Shown here: positions 60,545-62,500 of the stretch, piece after piece
Position numbering within the stretch: the stretch's first letter is position 1
How the letters are laid out: each line of letters opens with the position of its first letter
Source of the DNA: Adiantum capillus-veneris
Lineage: Eukaryota; Streptophyta; Polypodiopsida; Polypodiales; Pteridaceae
DNA: 62,500 nucleotides
Direction: 5' to 3'
Assembly (NCBI GenBank): GCA_014529385.2
Contig: CM043958.1
Span: 87,143,025 to 87,205,524, forward strand
Position numbers and translations under genes: made by a program
Notes under the pieces: generated by a model
Seen by the model: the letters and a program-made list of their open reading frames with translations, nothing else
Told to the model about the DNA's origin: nothing
The model's database searches: none

Positions 60545-61275
60545 TTGGGCTACTTGCTAAATTACGATTCGCCGCTTAATGCTAGCCGCTTAGGTATTCA
60601 ACCACTTACCCGCTTAGGACTAATCTGTATTTAGGCCGTTAAAGGCTAAACGCTTAGGGCTTGCAGCTCAAGGCTAGCCACTTAGGTATTCAGTCGCTTA
60701 GCCGCTTAGGACTAGTCCATATTTAGGCCATTGAAGGCTAGATGCTTAGGGCTAGCCACCTTCTGCTAGCCGCTTAGGTATTCAACCGCTTAGCCACGCC
60801 ACTTAGTCTTACTCACTTTTTTATTTAGCTGTTTAGCCACTTAGGATTGGAGTTCTCGTTTATCAGCGCTAATCGATATTCAGACTGCTCCGGGTTTGCC
60901 GCTTAGGGATAGTCTCTTAGGTATTCACTCACTTATCCACATTGCTTAGGCCTACCCACTTCGCTATTTAGTCACTTAGGGCTAATTGGTATTCAGATTG
61001 CTTACGGCTTGCCTCTTATGGCTAGCCGCTTAGGTAATCAGTCACTTAGCCACGACGCTTAGGCCTACCCGCTTCATTATTTAGTCGCTTAGTCGCTTAG
61101 GGCTAGCGCACTAGGTATATTTTAGCCGCTTAACCCACTTAAGACTAACCGTTGGGCTAGTCGATATATAGGTCACTTAGGGCTAGCCGCTTATGGTATG
61201 TCTCTTAGGGTCAGTGGCTGGGTTATTTCAGTTCGCTTATGGTTTATGTCTTAGCTAGGGCTAGTCGCTTATGTG
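60545..61275. repeat. GCCGCTTAGG minisatellite with higher-order units
   Basis: More than twenty variants of GCCGCTTAGG, AGTCGCTTAGC and GGGCTAGCC occur in 730 bp. A longer unit, GCTAGCCGCTTAGGTATTCA followed by CGCTTAGGACTA and TATTTAGGCC, repeats about every 120 bp at the left and decays to the right. Confidence 0.85.
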
Positions 61276-61319
61276 GCCGTACGAAGAAGCTTAAGGTTTA
61301 GATGCTAGGATGTGCTTGT

Positions 61320-62180
61320 GTTTGGACGGTTAATTAAGTAGAAAAAACACAAACGGACTTTAGAAATGGCTTGTGCACTTAAAAAACGCAAATAAACTTT
61401 GACAAACAAAGTAAAATAATGCAAATAGACTTCAAAAACACAAACGGATTTCAAAAACACAAATGATCTTCAAAAATGACGGTCTTTATTCGATAGGTCC
61501 ATTTAAATAATCTGTATGTACTAGATTAGGGTTTGTACTAGATCTACGTGCATGCATTGTCATGTAGATGTAGGAGACATTGACCAATAAAGGCGAGATT
61601 TTTATCCGGTGGTCTTGATCTCCACCTCTAGACCGAGGTGTGCGGGGATCGGACATGGCTAGAGAATATGAGGTAGTTAGAGTTAGCGACAAATGGTAGA
61701 AAAAACATAAATGAACTTCAAAAATGCAGACGGACTTTAGAAACAAAGTAGAATAACGCAAATGGACCTCAATAACGCAAATAGACTTCAAGAATGCAAA
61801 CCGATTTTAAAAAGGCAAATGATCTTCAGAAATGGCGGCCTGTATTAGATCGATCCGTATTAGATTGGTTCATTTAAGTAATCCGCGTGTACTAGCTTAG
61901 GATTTGTGTTGGATTTACGTACATGTATTGTTATGTAGATGTGGGTGTGTACTTATATCAAACCCTAGAATATAGGCATTGACCAATAAAACGAGATTAT
62001 TACTCGCTGGTCCTGTATGGCCAGAGAATGTGAGGTAGTTAGAGCCAGCGACAAATGGTAGTAAAAACACAAATGGACTTTCGAAACGCAAACAAGCTTT
62101 GACAAATGAAGTAAAATAACGCAAACGGACTTTGATAATGCAAATAAACGCAAATGGATTTTATAAATGCAATTGATCTT
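61320..62180. repeat. Two diverged direct repeats of about 360 bp plus short AAACGCAAA repeats
   Basis: The stretch around 61495-61700 (CATTTAAATAATC...CATTGACCAATAAA...GAGAATATGAGGTAGTTAGAG) recurs at about 61868-62050. Between them the phrase CAAATGGACTT/CAAACGGACTT repeats every 20-30 bp. Confidence 0.75.
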
Positions 62181-62286
62181 CAGAAGCTTGGTGTGTTCTA
62201 AATTAGAGTACTCTAAAATACAGCATTGTGAGTTAGCGTTTATGACAAGAGTGATTTGTTAATTTTTTGCATCAGTAGTAGATAAT

Positions 62287-62470
62287 TATGGACGATAAGA
62301 TGGTGTGTCCTTGTGCGCAATGCAGGCATCAGATCTTTTAAAAACAAAAAAATTTGTGATCACCATATACGCAATAACAGTCTCTTTCCCATAGAGCAAC
62401 TAGAAGATCTGTATTACAACATTGGGGGTTAGATATAATAAGTTGTGTTGCGGCTTCATTTTTTTAATAT
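62287..62470 (+). pseudogene. Possible N-terminal exon of a TNP2 transposase
   Basis: ATGGACGATAAGATGG encodes MDDKMVCPCAQCRHQIF, similar to the C-P-C-x2-C start of the TNP2 transposase-associated domain. A stop follows (TAA) and the frame shifts. The position, 2.7 kb inside a CACTA-like terminus, supports the idea, but the stretch is short. Confidence 0.3.
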
Positions 62471-62500
62471 TTGCATTGCTTAAATTGCTCTTTTATGGAT

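Larger units (their letters stand above)
59600..62500 (+). mobile_element. CACTA-like element, left end, continues past window
   Basis: It starts CACTATAAGAG, the same eight to eleven bases as at 2813. A subterminal run of related 13-mers follows: GGCTATTTCAATG, GGCTATTTGGGTG, GCCTATTTCGATG and GCGTATTTTGATG (59630-59710). A splice donor (CAACAAG|GTAAGG) lies at about 59889. A possible TNP2 start is at 62290. Confidence 0.5.

Overview
This is a stretch of a large, repeat-rich land-plant nuclear genome. The evidence is a complete LOB-domain (LBD/AS2-type) transcription factor gene, a family known from land plants and their streptophyte algal relatives, set among many degenerate plant-type transposable elements: Ty1/copia, a gag-protease LTR element, CACTA/EnSpm-like elements, a LINE, small TIR elements and a possible SINE. 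Long (CT)n, (CA)n and poly-G/poly-C runs are also frequent. I cannot name the species. Repeat density and element age suggest a large genome, but that is a guess.

Layout: 1-1838 is the 5' part of a minus-strand copia element. 2813-6690 is a CACTA-like element with a minus-strand accessory ORF (called ORF A here) and a plus-strand TNP2 transposase fragment. 7308-7487 is a fresh 90-bp tandem duplication. 9567-11171 is the 3' end of another CACTA transposase on the minus strand. 14477-17730 is a 1.63-kb tandem duplication. 19226-23532 is a small LTR element with 1.2-1.3 kb LTRs. 24490-26775 is a LINE remnant. 27097-33420 is the best-preserved CACTA-like element: ORF A (minus) and TNP2 (plus) are divergent around an array of hairpin-forming repeats.

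34029-36953 is a multi-exon, transposase-like gene of a family I cannot name. 37093-37617 is an ORF whose first eight residues equal the histone H3 tail (MARTKQTA). 37558-38668 carries five copies of a 24-28 bp palindrome in what looks like the leader of an LTR element. That element encodes gag (39074-40873) and a protease protein with repeated W[IV]PK motifs (40821-43871). No reverse transcriptase is visible. It carries a captured, internally deleted DEAD-box helicase fragment (45419-45960), and it ends in a polypurine tract and an LTR (46011-46378) that is followed by a primer-binding-site-like sequence and 93-bp repeats.

48006-49300 is a 1.3-kb element with 20-bp perfect terminal inverted repeats. 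The LBD gene occupies about 51.7-56.0 kb: TATA box, long GA/CT-rich leader with a predicted 1,074-bp leader intron, and two coding exons giving 253 aa. A minus-strand copia remnant follows (56510-58170) with a minisatellite between its zinc knuckle and protease. At 59600 another CACTA-like end begins, followed by minisatellites and a possible start of its TNP2 gene at the window edge.

The LBD gene is the only gene I regard as a likely functional host gene. Everything else reads as transposon content in various states of decay. Exon boundaries were deduced by eye from GT/AG signals, reading frame and homology between copies in this window; nothing was aligned by software.
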